A stretch of DNA of 5,954 nucleotides, from contig NZ_CAKPTN010000101.1 of NCBI RefSeq assembly GCF_934190855.1, positions 1 through 5,954 of the forward strand, written 5' to 3'. The position numbers were made by a program, and so were the translations under genes. The stretch is from an uncultured Veillonella sp. (GTDB taxonomy: Bacteria > Bacillota > Negativicutes > Veillonellales > Veillonellaceae). Within the stretch, counting starts at the first letter, position 1. Each line of letters opens with the position of its first letter. Below the pieces are notes generated by a model. That model had not been told where the DNA came from and searched no databases. It saw nothing but the letters and a program-made list of their open reading frames with translations. Positions 1 to 5,010 of this stretch are shown piece by piece.

Positions 1-318
1 ATCTTGGAAGGTGCTTATGGCCCTACTTCTAATTATGCAGATAAATACTTCTATGAAAAAGGTATCGACATCATCCCTGACGTTCTTGCTAACGGCGGCG
101 GCGTAGTTGTATCCTACTATGAATGGGTACAAAACAAAGCTAGCTTCTACTGGACTGAAGAAGAAGTTAACGAAAGATTAACTAAAAACATGCAAAATAG
201 CTTCGAAGCTGTTTGGGAAATGCAACATAAATACAATGTACCACCTCGTCAAGCAGCGTACATGGTTGCTCTTGAACGCCTCGTAGTTGAAACTAGATGG
301 CGCGGTTATAACTGCTAA
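1..318 (+). CDS. gdhA: Glutamate dehydrogenase, C-terminal part (5' end outside the window)
   Basis: This is the last 105 residues of an NAD(P)-dependent glutamate dehydrogenase, which interconverts glutamate with 2-oxoglutarate plus ammonia in the cytoplasm. The reading frame is open from base 1, so the gene starts upstream; family members are about 410-450 residues, so roughly a quarter is visible. The diagnostic block is [19 protein letters not shown] at about residues 27-45 of the fragment, matching the family's dinucleotide-domain end (usually ANAGGVTVSYFEWVQN). It is followed by the helical tail with [15 protein letters not shown]. Residues 3-9 read EGAYGPT where the family normally has EGANGPT, so a commonly conserved Asn is Tyr. 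The gene ends at TAA and is followed 30 bases later by a strong terminator. It is convergent with queT. The family call is firm; cofactor preference cannot be read from this part. Confidence 0.95.
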   Translation: MLEGAYGPTSNYADKYFYEKGIDIIPDVLANGGGVVVSYYEWVQNKASFYWTEEEVNERLTKNMQNSFEAVWEMQHKYNVPPRQAAYMVALERLVVETRWRGYNC

Positions 319-348
319 TCCTTTCTACCTCCATAACATTTAGCCATA

Positions 349-384
349 AAAAAGGCGTAAGCTCATTTGAGCTTACGCCTTTTT
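349..384. terminator. Bidirectional intrinsic terminator between gdhA and queT
   Basis: A perfect inverted repeat pairs 349-364 with 369-384 around the four-base loop ATTT. The core arm is GGCGTAAGCTC, flanked by five A on the left and five T on the right. Because both flanks are A/T runs, it can end transcripts from either side: gdhA on the plus strand (stop at 318) and queT on the minus strand (stop at 416). Confidence 0.93.
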
Positions 385-415
385 GTTTGCCTATAAATCT
401 TTTTATTTATCTATT

Positions 416-907
416 TTACTTGAAAGCGCCTACCAAAGCAGCCACACTAGGACGGCTGATCAATGCTTTCACTAAAACAGAGCCAAGAACGGCTGGGATT
501 GTTTGACCTACGATAAGGTTCAATACTAATGGCCAGTATGGAAGGCCAAGCAACGGGCTAAGCCATAACGGCACGCATAATGCAGGTACAAAGATAATTG
601 GCAACATCGCCCACCAAGCGCTAAGGCCAAGCTTACGCATACCTACGATAATACCTGTTGTTAAAATACCGACGCCAAAGCCGCCCATCATATCGAGGAT
701 ACCAAGACCACCGAATAGGAAGTTAGAAATGAGGTTGCCAATCCCCATGGGAATTACCAAAAACGGAAAGGCATAAGCAAGTGCATATAATGATGTTGCT
801 ATACGAATTTGGTACGCTCCGAAAGAAACGCTTTGCGTTACATACAATACAACGATGTACAATGCCACAACCATGGCAGAAATAGTCAATTTACGTGTAG
901 TAATCAT
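416..907 (-). CDS. queT: QueT-family queuosine precursor (preQ1) transporter
   Basis: This 163-residue integral membrane protein belongs to the QueT family, which imports a queuosine precursor (preQ1 or preQ0) and is presumed to act as the substrate-binding S component of an ECF transporter. About six hydrophobic segments are visible, roughly at residues 8-26, 36-55, 57-70, 74-92, 98-117 and 124-147. Family-like motifs are YQIRIATSLYAL (32-43), GNLISNFLFGG (57-67) and GQTIPAVLG (134-142). The start chosen is the ATG at 907 (MITTRK). It has GGAGG at 916-920 eight bases upstream, whereas an upstream in-frame TTG at 937 would sit inside the leader terminator. A preQ1-type riboswitch and terminator precede the gene, which independently supports the assignment. 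ECF energising subunits are not in this window. Confidence 0.9.
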   Translation of the reverse strand: MITTRKLTISAMVVALYIVVLYVTQSVSFGAYQIRIATSLYALAYAFPFLVIPMGIGNLISNFLFGGLGILDMMGGFGVGILTTGIIVGMRKLGLSAWWAMLPIIFVPALCVPLWLSPLLGLPYWPLVLNLIVGQTIPAVLGSVLVKALISRPSVAALVGAFK

Positions 908-926
908 AACACTCACCTCCTCAAAT

Positions 927-954
927 AAAAAAAGCATGGCAAAACTACCATGCT
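927..954 (-). terminator. Intrinsic terminator in the queT leader (riboswitch expression platform)
   Basis: On the minus strand, arm AGCATGG (954-948) pairs with CCATGCT (939-933) around the loop TAGTTTTG, followed directly by seven T (933-927). It lies just upstream of the queT ribosome binding site, so it must be bypassed for expression. Nine bases of it (948-940, GTAGTTTTG) are exactly complementary to CAAAACTAC at 982-974 in the aptamer tail, giving an alternative antiterminator helix. Confidence 0.88.
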
Positions 955-971
955 AAAATGCTTATGAATTT

Positions 972-1011
972 CCGTAGTTTTGTTTAGAGACAGGATGGTT
1001 TCAAACTGTCT
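972..1011 (-). ncRNA. preQ1-I type riboswitch aptamer upstream of queT
   Basis: On the minus strand a six-base stem AGACAG (1011-1006) / CTGTCT (993-988) encloses a 12-base loop TTTGAAACCATC. It is followed by the A-rich tail CTAAACAAAACTACGG ending at 972. Stem, C-containing loop and A-rich tail match the compact preQ1 class I layout, and the tail resembles the Thermoanaerobacter aptamer tail AACAAAACAAGG as I recall it. The loop CC (998-997) can pair with tail GG (973-972) to make the H-type pseudoknot. Placement before queT and a terminator fits the known regulon. Ligand binding should hold the tail in the pseudoknot, free the terminator and switch queT off. This is inference from sequence; the exact pseudoknot pairs are uncertain. 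Confidence 0.8.
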
Positions 1012-1045
1012 TATTTAGTTGTCGCCTTTAGGCAATACTAATATT

Positions 1046-1073
1046 AGCATATATCTAATATTTTCGCAATCAA
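1046..1073 (-). promoter_or_regulatory. Probable promoter of the queT riboswitch transcript
   Basis: On the minus strand, TTGATT (1073-1068) and TATGCT (1051-1046) are spaced by 16 bases, close to sigma-A consensus. The predicted start, around 1039, lies about 28 bases ahead of the aptamer. The palindrome CTAATATTAG (1038-1047) overlaps the -10/+1 region and could be an operator. Confidence 0.5.
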
Positions 1074-1102
1074 TTTGGTTGTAGGCGGACTTATATGTAA
1101 AT

Positions 1103-1272
1103 CTACTATTAGTGTTAAGTTGGTAAGGACGGGGTGGCGGAAGATACCTTTCCTCATCGCTCCACTGGCTATACGGTCATCGGCCCAGGGCCTCGACCTG
1201 CCAAAGTCGCTCTTTGAAAAGGTATCTCCTGCCACTGCGAATTTAGTTAATCAACAAATAAACTAATATTAG
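1103..1272 (+). ncRNA. Candidate 6S-type structured RNA between queC and queT
   Basis: About 170 bases fold into one long rod. The outer arms 1103-1113 and 1262-1272 pair at 10 of 11 positions. The closing stem 1134-1152 pairs with 1216-1235 (GTGGC/GCCAC, then GATACC/GGTATC, with small bulges). A near-symmetric bubble follows (1153-1165 against 1204-1215). The terminal arm stacks TGGC/GCCA, GGTC/GACC and GGCC/GGCC (1166-1203) with a CAG loop at 1186-1188. A long duplex with a 12-13 base central bubble is the hallmark of 6S RNA, which binds sigma-70/A holoenzyme as an open-promoter mimic. The bubble-side string CGCTCCAC followed by GGC resembles the E. coli 6S segment GCGCUCCGCGG, as I recall it. 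Length fits the 6S range. Strand is uncertain because the fold is nearly symmetric; plus is favoured by that resemblance. A minus-strand promoter candidate exists at 1266-1293 (TTGAGG, 16 bases, TAATAT). It has no clear protein-coding content. Confidence 0.5.
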
Positions 1273-1330
1273 CGACGTAGAAGTCCTCCTCAAGGCAAAA
1301 ATAGTATCTTATCTATTAGTTTATATGCAA

Positions 1331-1355
1331 AGTAGCCGCCTAAATGGCGGCTACT
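1331..1355 (-). terminator. Hairpin downstream of queC, probable terminator
   Basis: A perfect 10-bp inverted repeat, AGTAGCCGCC (1331-1340) and GGCGGCTACT (1346-1355), has a five-base loop. On the minus strand it lies 37 bases past the queC stop and is followed by TTTGCATAT, a poor U tract. It probably ends queC and separates it from the RNA and queT downstream, or acts as an mRNA 3' stabiliser. On the plus strand it could equally end the structured RNA. Confidence 0.5.
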
Positions 1356-1392
1356 AATAAAATCCAGTTTTAGTGGATGTAGAGAAGTTCTA

Positions 1393-2082
1393 TTATAGTG
1401 CTGGGTCTTCGACGCCGTTGGCTTGGAAGGCGGCTTGTCTGTCGATGCAGGTACCGCAGTGTCCGCATGGTTTGTCGCCGCCTTCGTAACATGACCATGT
1501 TAGGTGGTATGGTACGCCGAGTCGTAGGCCTTCTTTTACGACGTCTGCTTTGTTATGGTTGATAAATGGTGCTTCTAAGGAGCATTCTTTGCCGGATCCT
1601 TCGAAGATAGCATCGCCCATAGATTTATAGAAGTGTTCTGTACAGTCTGGATATGCGTTACCAGCCGCATCATCGCTATGGGCACCGTAGTAAATATAGC
1701 CGCAGTCTAGAGATAAGGCTAAGGAAGCCGCCGCAGATAGGAAAAGACCATTTCTAAATGGCACATAGGTACTAACCGTACATTCCCCTTCTGTTTCTTG
1801 TTGTTCCTTGTATGAACCTTGAGGTATTGCCTCTGTGGATTGGGTCAATAAAGAGCAATTGCTGAAGGCAAACAATTTAGTGACATCCATCGTTTTACCT
1901 TCAATTCCATAATAAGCGAGAATAGATGCAGCAGCCTCTAGTTCTTTACTATGTTTTTGACCATATTGAATGGATAACGGCACTACATTGTCTTTGCCAA
2001 ATCTTTCAATAGCTAGCGCTAAACATGTAGTACTATCTACCCCACCGCTGAATAAGACAACAGCCTTTTGTTTTTGAGCCAT
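1393..2082 (-). CDS. queC: 7-cyano-7-deazaguanine (preQ0) synthase QueC
   Basis: QueC converts 7-carboxy-7-deazaguanine, ATP and ammonia to preQ0 in the cytoplasm, the fourth step toward queuosine in tRNA. The 229-residue product has the expected family length. Visible motifs are the PP-loop SGGVDST (12-18) for ATP, IQYGQKH (38-44), VPFRN (107-111), GAHSDD (133-138) and YPDC (144-147). The C-terminal zinc site is formed by Cys198, Cys206, Cys209 and Cys212 in CYEGGDKPCGHCGTC. The ATG at 2082 is chosen because AAGGAG lies just upstream; an in-frame GTG at 2097 would place that site inside the coding region. queD, queE and queF are not in the window. The gene lies 68 bases after exoA and seems to have its own promoter. 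Together with queT it suggests both synthesis and salvage of the queuosine precursor. Confidence 0.96.
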   Translation of the reverse strand: MAQKQKAVVLFSGGVDSTTCLALAIERFGKDNVVPLSIQYGQKHSKELEAAASILAYYGIEGKTMDVTKLFAFSNCSLLTQSTEAIPQGSYKEQQETEGECTVSTYVPFRNGLFLSAAASLALSLDCGYIYYGAHSDDAAGNAYPDCTEHFYKSMGDAIFEGSGKECSLEAPFINHNKADVVKEGLRLGVPYHLTWSCYEGGDKPCGHCGTCIDRQAAFQANGVEDPAL

Positions 2083-2106
2083 AAGGTCTCCTTTCACCTA
2101 TTACAA

Positions 2107-2130
2107 CAGCCCCATCCTAAGATGAGGCTG
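2107..2130 (-). other. Hairpin between exoA and queC
   Basis: On the minus strand CAGCCTCATC and GATGGGGCTG pair over 10 positions (one U-G) around the loop TTAG. It is not followed by a U run (TTGTAATAGG), so it is a weak terminator for exoA at best. If the queC promoter at 2134-2161 is used, it forms the extreme 5' end of the queC message and may protect it. One position pairs on the minus strand RNA (U-G) but not on the plus (C-A), supporting minus-strand function. Confidence 0.55.
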
Positions 2131-2133
2131 TAG

Positions 2134-2161
2134 ATTATACTTTCAATATATTATAAATCAA
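2134..2161 (-). promoter_or_regulatory. Probable queC promoter
   Basis: On the minus strand TTGATT (2161-2156) and a perfect TATAAT (2139-2134) are separated by 16 bases. The -35 box overlaps the last codons of exoA. The start would be near 2127, giving a leader of about 45 bases. Confidence 0.6.
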
Positions 2162-2906
2162 TTACCAATTCTACTGGGCAGTGATCAGAGCCAAAGATTT
2201 GTTGGTGAATTTTAGCTTCTTGAATTTTGTCGTCAAGACGTTTAGAGGTGATGAAGTAGTCAATTCTCCATCCTGTATTCCGCTCACGAGCTTTGCCCAT
2301 GTAGGACCACCAACTATATTGCTCAATTGCATCTGGATAGAGGTGACGGAATGTATCTGTGAAACCAGCACCTAACAGTTCTGTCATTTTTGCACGCTCT
2401 TCATCGGAGAAGCCTGCATTTTTACGGTTTGTCTTAGGATTTTTAAGGTCGATTTCTTGATGCGCTACATTGAGATCACCACAGAGAATGACTGGTTTTT
2501 TCTTATCTAATTCAAGCAAATAGTTACGGAATGCGTCTTCCCAAGCCATACGGTACTCAAGACGAGCCAATTCACGCTGGCTATTCGGCGTATAGCAGCA
2601 TACTAAATAGAAACTGTCATATTCAGCAGTAATAACACGGCCCTCTTGATCGTGTTCTTCAATGCCGATACCATTAGTTACGGACAACGGTTTAATACGT
2701 GTAAATACAGCGGTACCACTGTAGCCTTTTTTCACAGCGCTATTCCAATATTGCTCATAGCCTGGCAATTCCAAAGAAATTTGTTCTGGTTGCAATTTCG
2801 TTTCTTGCAAACAGAAAATATCTGCATCTAATTCATTAAAGGATTCCATAAAACCCTTTGTGACAGCGGCGCGTAGGCCGTTTACATTCCAAGAAATTAA
2901 TTTCAA
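2151..2906 (-). CDS. exoA: Exodeoxyribonuclease III (AP endonuclease, ExoA/Xth family)
   Basis: This enzyme incises DNA at abasic sites and trims 3' ends with 3'-5' exonuclease and 3'-phosphatase activity during base excision repair. The product is 251 residues, the normal length. The full catalytic set of the exonuclease-endonuclease-phosphatase fold is visible: Asn7 in WNVNGLRA, Glu35 in LQETK (metal), Tyr105 in YTPNS, Asp144 and Asn146 in GDLNVAH, Asp216 in GWRIDYF, and Asp241-His242 in GSDHCPVE. The start is TTG at 2906, preceded by AAAGGAG with six bases between. It gives the family-typical beginning MKLISWN, and no ATG fits better. A non-ATG start may temper translation. It sits between queC and the sulfurtransferase operon on the same strand, without an obvious functional link to either. 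Confidence 0.96.
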   Translation of the reverse strand: MKLISWNVNGLRAAVTKGFMESFNELDADIFCLQETKLQPEQISLELPGYEQYWNSAVKKGYSGTAVFTRIKPLSVTNGIGIEEHDQEGRVITAEYDSFYLVCCYTPNSQRELARLEYRMAWEDAFRNYLLELDKKKPVILCGDLNVAHQEIDLKNPKTNRKNAGFSDEERAKMTELLGAGFTDTFRHLYPDAIEQYSWWSYMGKARERNTGWRIDYFITSKRLDDKIQEAKIHQQIFGSDHCPVELVIDL

Positions 2907-2964
2907 TTCTTACTCCTTTGCGATACTTCGCATCAATCTAATGTTATTCACCGTATTTAACTTG

Positions 2965-2981
2965 GTGAAAGTCTCTTTCAC
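2965..2981 (-). other. Hairpin in the exoA leader
   Basis: On the minus strand GTGAAAG (2981-2975) pairs with CTTTCAC (2971-2965) around a three-base loop. The downstream arm overlaps TTCACC (2969-2964), which can instead pair with GGTGAA (2952-2947). The two hairpins are therefore mutually exclusive. Function unknown. Confidence 0.4.
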
Positions 2982-2990
2982 ATAAAATAT

Positions 2991-3007
2991 AAGCAAAGTT
3001 TTTGCTT
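2991..3007 (-). terminator. Weak terminator-like hairpin after the small membrane protein gene
   Basis: On the minus strand AAGCAAA (3007-3001) pairs with TTTGCTT (2997-2991) around a three-base loop and is followed by ATATTTTATG, a moderately T-rich stretch. It lies 36 bases after the stop at 3044 and before exoA. It is AT-rich and weak, so readthrough into exoA is plausible; I found no convincing separate exoA promoter in 2907-3043. Confidence 0.4.
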
Positions 3008-3043
3008 AATATAAGCTAATCTAAAAATTATATTTTAGCGACA

Positions 3044-3271
3044 TTACTGCTGTTTATGTTTTTTTGCATGTCTAGCTTCAGCGCGAGCCTTGCGCACATT
3101 TTCGTTGGCCTTAAGGTCGCTTTCACGTTTCTCACGGAAATAATTAGCTACCGTAGACAAAATAAGAACTACCAACACAGTAACATTAAACATACCTGGG
3201 CCAAAATTATAAATGTGATAACACATATAGGCAAAGGCAACAACCGTTAACAATTGCTTTAAAAGATTCAT
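3044..3271 (-). CDS. Small membrane protein with two helices and a basic tail, function unknown
   Basis: I do not recognise this 75-residue protein. Residues 4-22 and 28-45 form two hydrophobic segments joined by a short NFGPGM turn. The rest (46-75) is highly charged and mostly basic, rich in Lys, Arg and His, ending in ARHAKKHKQQ, and likely lies in the cytoplasm. The start ATG at 3271 has AGGAGG four bases upstream, an excellent site. The gene begins 13 bases after the sulfurtransferase stop, so the two are almost certainly cotranscribed. The pairing could mean the protein anchors or assists the sulfurtransferase, but small membrane proteins of this shape also occur as unrelated riders. 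Coding status is supported by the ribosome site, the spacing and the amphipathic layout. Confidence 0.8.
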   Translation of the reverse strand: MNLLKQLLTVVAFAYMCYHIYNFGPGMFNVTVLVVLILSTVANYFREKRESDLKANENVRKARAEARHAKKHKQQ

Positions 3272-3284
3272 TTGACCTCCTATG

Positions 3285-4103
3285 TTAGTTTAATGTTTCT
3301 ACACCTGTATTAAGTGGGAATCCATCATAAGTTACCCAGTCACTAGAGCTACCAACATATAATGCAGATTCCAAGCCCACTTCGCTCATAGTTAACAATG
3401 CATTACAAGCTGTAACACCAGAACCACAATAGGTTACAACAGGTCGATTTTGATAAATTTCATTATAATACTCAGCCTCTAAGTCTTTTACAGACTTCGG
3501 ACCATCGACAGTATAGCCACTTTCATAGAAATGATTAACAGCACCAGGAATATGTCCTGTCATACCATCCATCGTATCTACTTGTGATCCATCGTAACGG
3601 AAAGGCGCACGAGCATCAATGATAACATGGTCACCACTTTCACTAGCCTTGAGTACCTCATCACGACTCATCACCATATGCGTTTGCAATTCATAGTTAA
3701 AAACAGACGGTTCTGTAGGTAACGGAGTTGGTTCTTTAGTTAGACCATGACCTTCCTTAATCCAACGCTCAACACCGCCAGACAATACGCGTACATCCGT
3801 TAAACCCATGTAGCGCAACGTCCACCATAAACGTCCCGCCAAGAAGAGCCAAGAGTCATACACAACAACCTTGGAATCACGAGTTATACCATAAGACTCA
3901 AAGGTATGAGCCAAACGCTCCATATCTGGCAATGGATGACGACCGCCATGCTCGCCCAAAGGACCTGTTAAATCCTTATTTAAATCCACCGCATAAGAAC
4001 CTTTAATATGGCCTTTTTTATAATCTTGATAGCCTCGAGCATCTAAAATAATGACCTCATCGAGACAAGCTAACAATTCATTAGGAGTGATAAAATTTGA
4101 CAT
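3285..4103 (-). CDS. Two-domain sulfurtransferase (rhodanese / 3-mercaptopyruvate sulfurtransferase)
   Basis: The product moves a sulfane sulfur from a donor (3-mercaptopyruvate or thiosulfate) through a cysteine persulfide to an acceptor, probably in the cytoplasm; no signal peptide is seen. It has 272 residues and two rhodanese repeats. The N-terminal non-catalytic domain covers about 5-120 (ILDARG, KGHIKGSYAVDL, SGGVERW). The C-terminal catalytic domain covers about 140-265 (IIDARAPFRY, GHIPGAVNH). The active loop is CGSGVTAC with the nucleophile Cys226. The CGSG loop is the form typical of mercaptopyruvate sulfurtransferases, while thiosulfate enzymes usually have CRKGVT, so the former substrate is favoured. 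The ATG at 4103 has AAAGGAG five bases upstream; an in-frame ATG at 4118 overlaps that site and is less likely. First gene of an operon with the small membrane protein. Confidence 0.93.
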   Translation of the reverse strand: MSNFITPNELLACLDEVIILDARGYQDYKKGHIKGSYAVDLNKDLTGPLGEHGGRHPLPDMERLAHTFESYGITRDSKVVVYDSWLFLAGRLWWTLRYMGLTDVRVLSGGVERWIKEGHGLTKEPTPLPTEPSVFNYELQTHMVMSRDEVLKASESGDHVIIDARAPFRYDGSQVDTMDGMTGHIPGAVNHFYESGYTVDGPKSVKDLEAEYYNEIYQNRPVVTYCGSGVTACNALLTMSEVGLESALYVGSSSDWVTYDGFPLNTGVETLN

Positions 4104-4153
4104 AGGTACTCCTTTCATATAATTATATCGAAAAATACAAATCTGATAATATT

Positions 4154-4182
4154 ATTATATACGAGTACAAGAGGATATACAA
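4154..4182 (-). promoter_or_regulatory. Probable promoter of the sulfurtransferase operon
   Basis: On the minus strand a perfect TATAAT (4159-4154) sits 17 bases after TTGTAT (4182-4177). The predicted start, near 4147, gives a leader of about 44 bases. The -35 box is weak (TTG only). Confidence 0.55.
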
Positions 4183-4229
4183 TTTATTTTGGTATAGTGA
4201 AAGTTACAATTACTAAAAGATATACATAT

Positions 4230-4271
4230 AAAAAGAACTATATGGCATATATCAGCCATATAGCTCTTTTT
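4230..4271 (-). terminator. Intrinsic terminator after the split-CxxC membrane protein gene
   Basis: Positions 4230-4246 pair with 4255-4271 around an eight-base loop. The core is CTATATGGC/GCCATATAG with A/T flanks. One position is a G-U pair on the minus strand but an A-C mismatch on the plus, and a TTCTTTTT run follows on the minus strand. It ends the gene whose stop is at 4351, about 80 bases upstream. Confidence 0.85.
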
Positions 4272-4350
4272 CCCATATACTCTTTTTTATTTTATCTAGG
4301 TTACATTTCACAACAACGTCTGTATTGTACTTGTCGTTTGTTATTTTAAC

Positions 4351-4809
4351 TTAATAATCTAATCGGAATTTATTACCACAACGCAAGCAAATATAAGTAC
4401 GTTCCCAATCTCTTCGCAATTGTGGATAAACCGTTCTATTCCAAACAGTACGACGATGTATAGCATATATTAAAATAGCATACGCCCCAATATAAAGAAG
4501 TAGAGACCAATTACTCTTACTTAAACCTGAGACCAAAAGCACAAGTCCAAGACCAAAATAAATTCCCAAGGTCCCCATTATAAAAAGACTTGTTGTAGAT
4601 TTTTTCTTTGGAGGGGTCGCCATCATAGAAAGTACTGTTTGTTGAGTGCCTACGGTATTCCCAACACCAACACCTACTCGGCCACTCATACCAACACCTA
4701 CACCAGTAGTAACCCCACTTACATTAGAAAATCCACTTGCGTAAGCAATATTATAGCTTTGAATATTTTCCGATTGACAATATGGACATTCAAACACATT
4801 CTCACTCAT
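4351..4809 (-). CDS. Membrane protein with terminal CxxC pairs (possible split zinc ribbon), function unknown
   Basis: This 152-residue protein is not one I can name. In order it has FECPYC (Cys8, Cys11) at the N terminus, a Gly/Val/Ser/Thr-rich low-complexity stretch (25-54, containing GVGVG twice), a PPKKK basic patch (66-70) and two hydrophobic segments (73-94 and 101-117). A basic cytoplasmic-looking segment follows (HRRTVWNR...RRDWER), and then YICLRCGNKF (Cys141, Cys144). The two CxxC knuckles look like halves of a single zinc ribbon brought together by a membrane hairpin, or two sites that pair between subunits. Both termini should face the cytoplasm. The start ATG at 4809 has AGGAG six bases upstream. 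It is monocistronic, ended by a terminator at 4230-4271. A perfect TATAAT lies at 4910-4905. Zinc-ribbon membrane proteins are often regulatory or stress related, but no function is claimed. Confidence 0.85.
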   Translation of the reverse strand: MSENVFECPYCQSENIQSYNIAYASGFSNVSGVTTGVGVGMSGRVGVGVGNTVGTQQTVLSMMATPPKKKSTTSLFIMGTLGIYFGLGLVLLVSGLSKSNWSLLLYIGAYAILIYAIHRRTVWNRTVYPQLRRDWERTYICLRCGNKFRLDY

Positions 4810-4904
4810 AAGGCTCTCCTATTTAATCTCAAATTATTGTAATCGGACTTATCCTACTAATCCTTAATGAGATATTAATGAGAGTCACAATAATTTTTAA
4901 TTCT

Positions 4905-4910
4905 ATTATA
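4905..4910 (-). promoter_or_regulatory. Possible -10 box for the split-CxxC gene
   Basis: A perfect TATAAT is read on the minus strand about 95 bases upstream of the start codon. No good -35 hexamer was found at 16-18 bases (TATTTT-like only), so this is tentative. The intervening leader contains the direct repeat TTAATGAGA at 4864-4872 and 4875-4883, spaced 11 bases apart. Confidence 0.3.
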
Positions 4911-5010
4911 GTTATAAGGCAATATATAAAATAATCTCAATGCCTATTCCCAATTAACACTAATCGTAGTACAATATTCTGATTGGTTTTTATATTAGGA
5001 GGCGATTAGC

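Noticed and set aside
908..937. Longer queT starting at an upstream TTG (937)
   Set aside because: The extra codons lie within the leader terminator and ribosome binding site; the ATG at 907 has ideal spacing.
1075..1260. Possible cobalamin riboswitch because of GCCACTG at 1231-1237
   Set aside because: The other conserved cobalamin elements are missing and no B12-related gene follows; the string is one arm of the long closing stem.
1044..1266. Two overlapping open frames of 63 codons on opposite strands over the structured RNA
   Set aside because: Neither has a good ribosome site or recognisable protein character, and the base pairing of the region explains the sequence better.
1103..1272. 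SRP RNA, tmRNA, RNase P or T-box as the identity of the structured RNA
   Set aside because: No SRP GGAAGGAAGCAG-like apical motif, no tmRNA CCA end or tag frame, no RNase P core motifs and no T-box GGTGG-ACCGCG element were seen.
2171..2831. Additional open frames inside exoA on both strands
   Set aside because: They are shadows of a gene with a full catalytic motif set and have no ribosome sites of their own.
3056..3250. Plus-strand 64-codon frame opposite the small membrane protein
   Set aside because: No ribosome site; the minus-strand frame has a perfect AGGAGG and operon spacing.
4639..4842. Plus-strand 67-codon frame rich in Thr/Asn/Tyr
   Set aside because: It is the antisense reading of the Gly/Val repeat of the minus-strand membrane protein.
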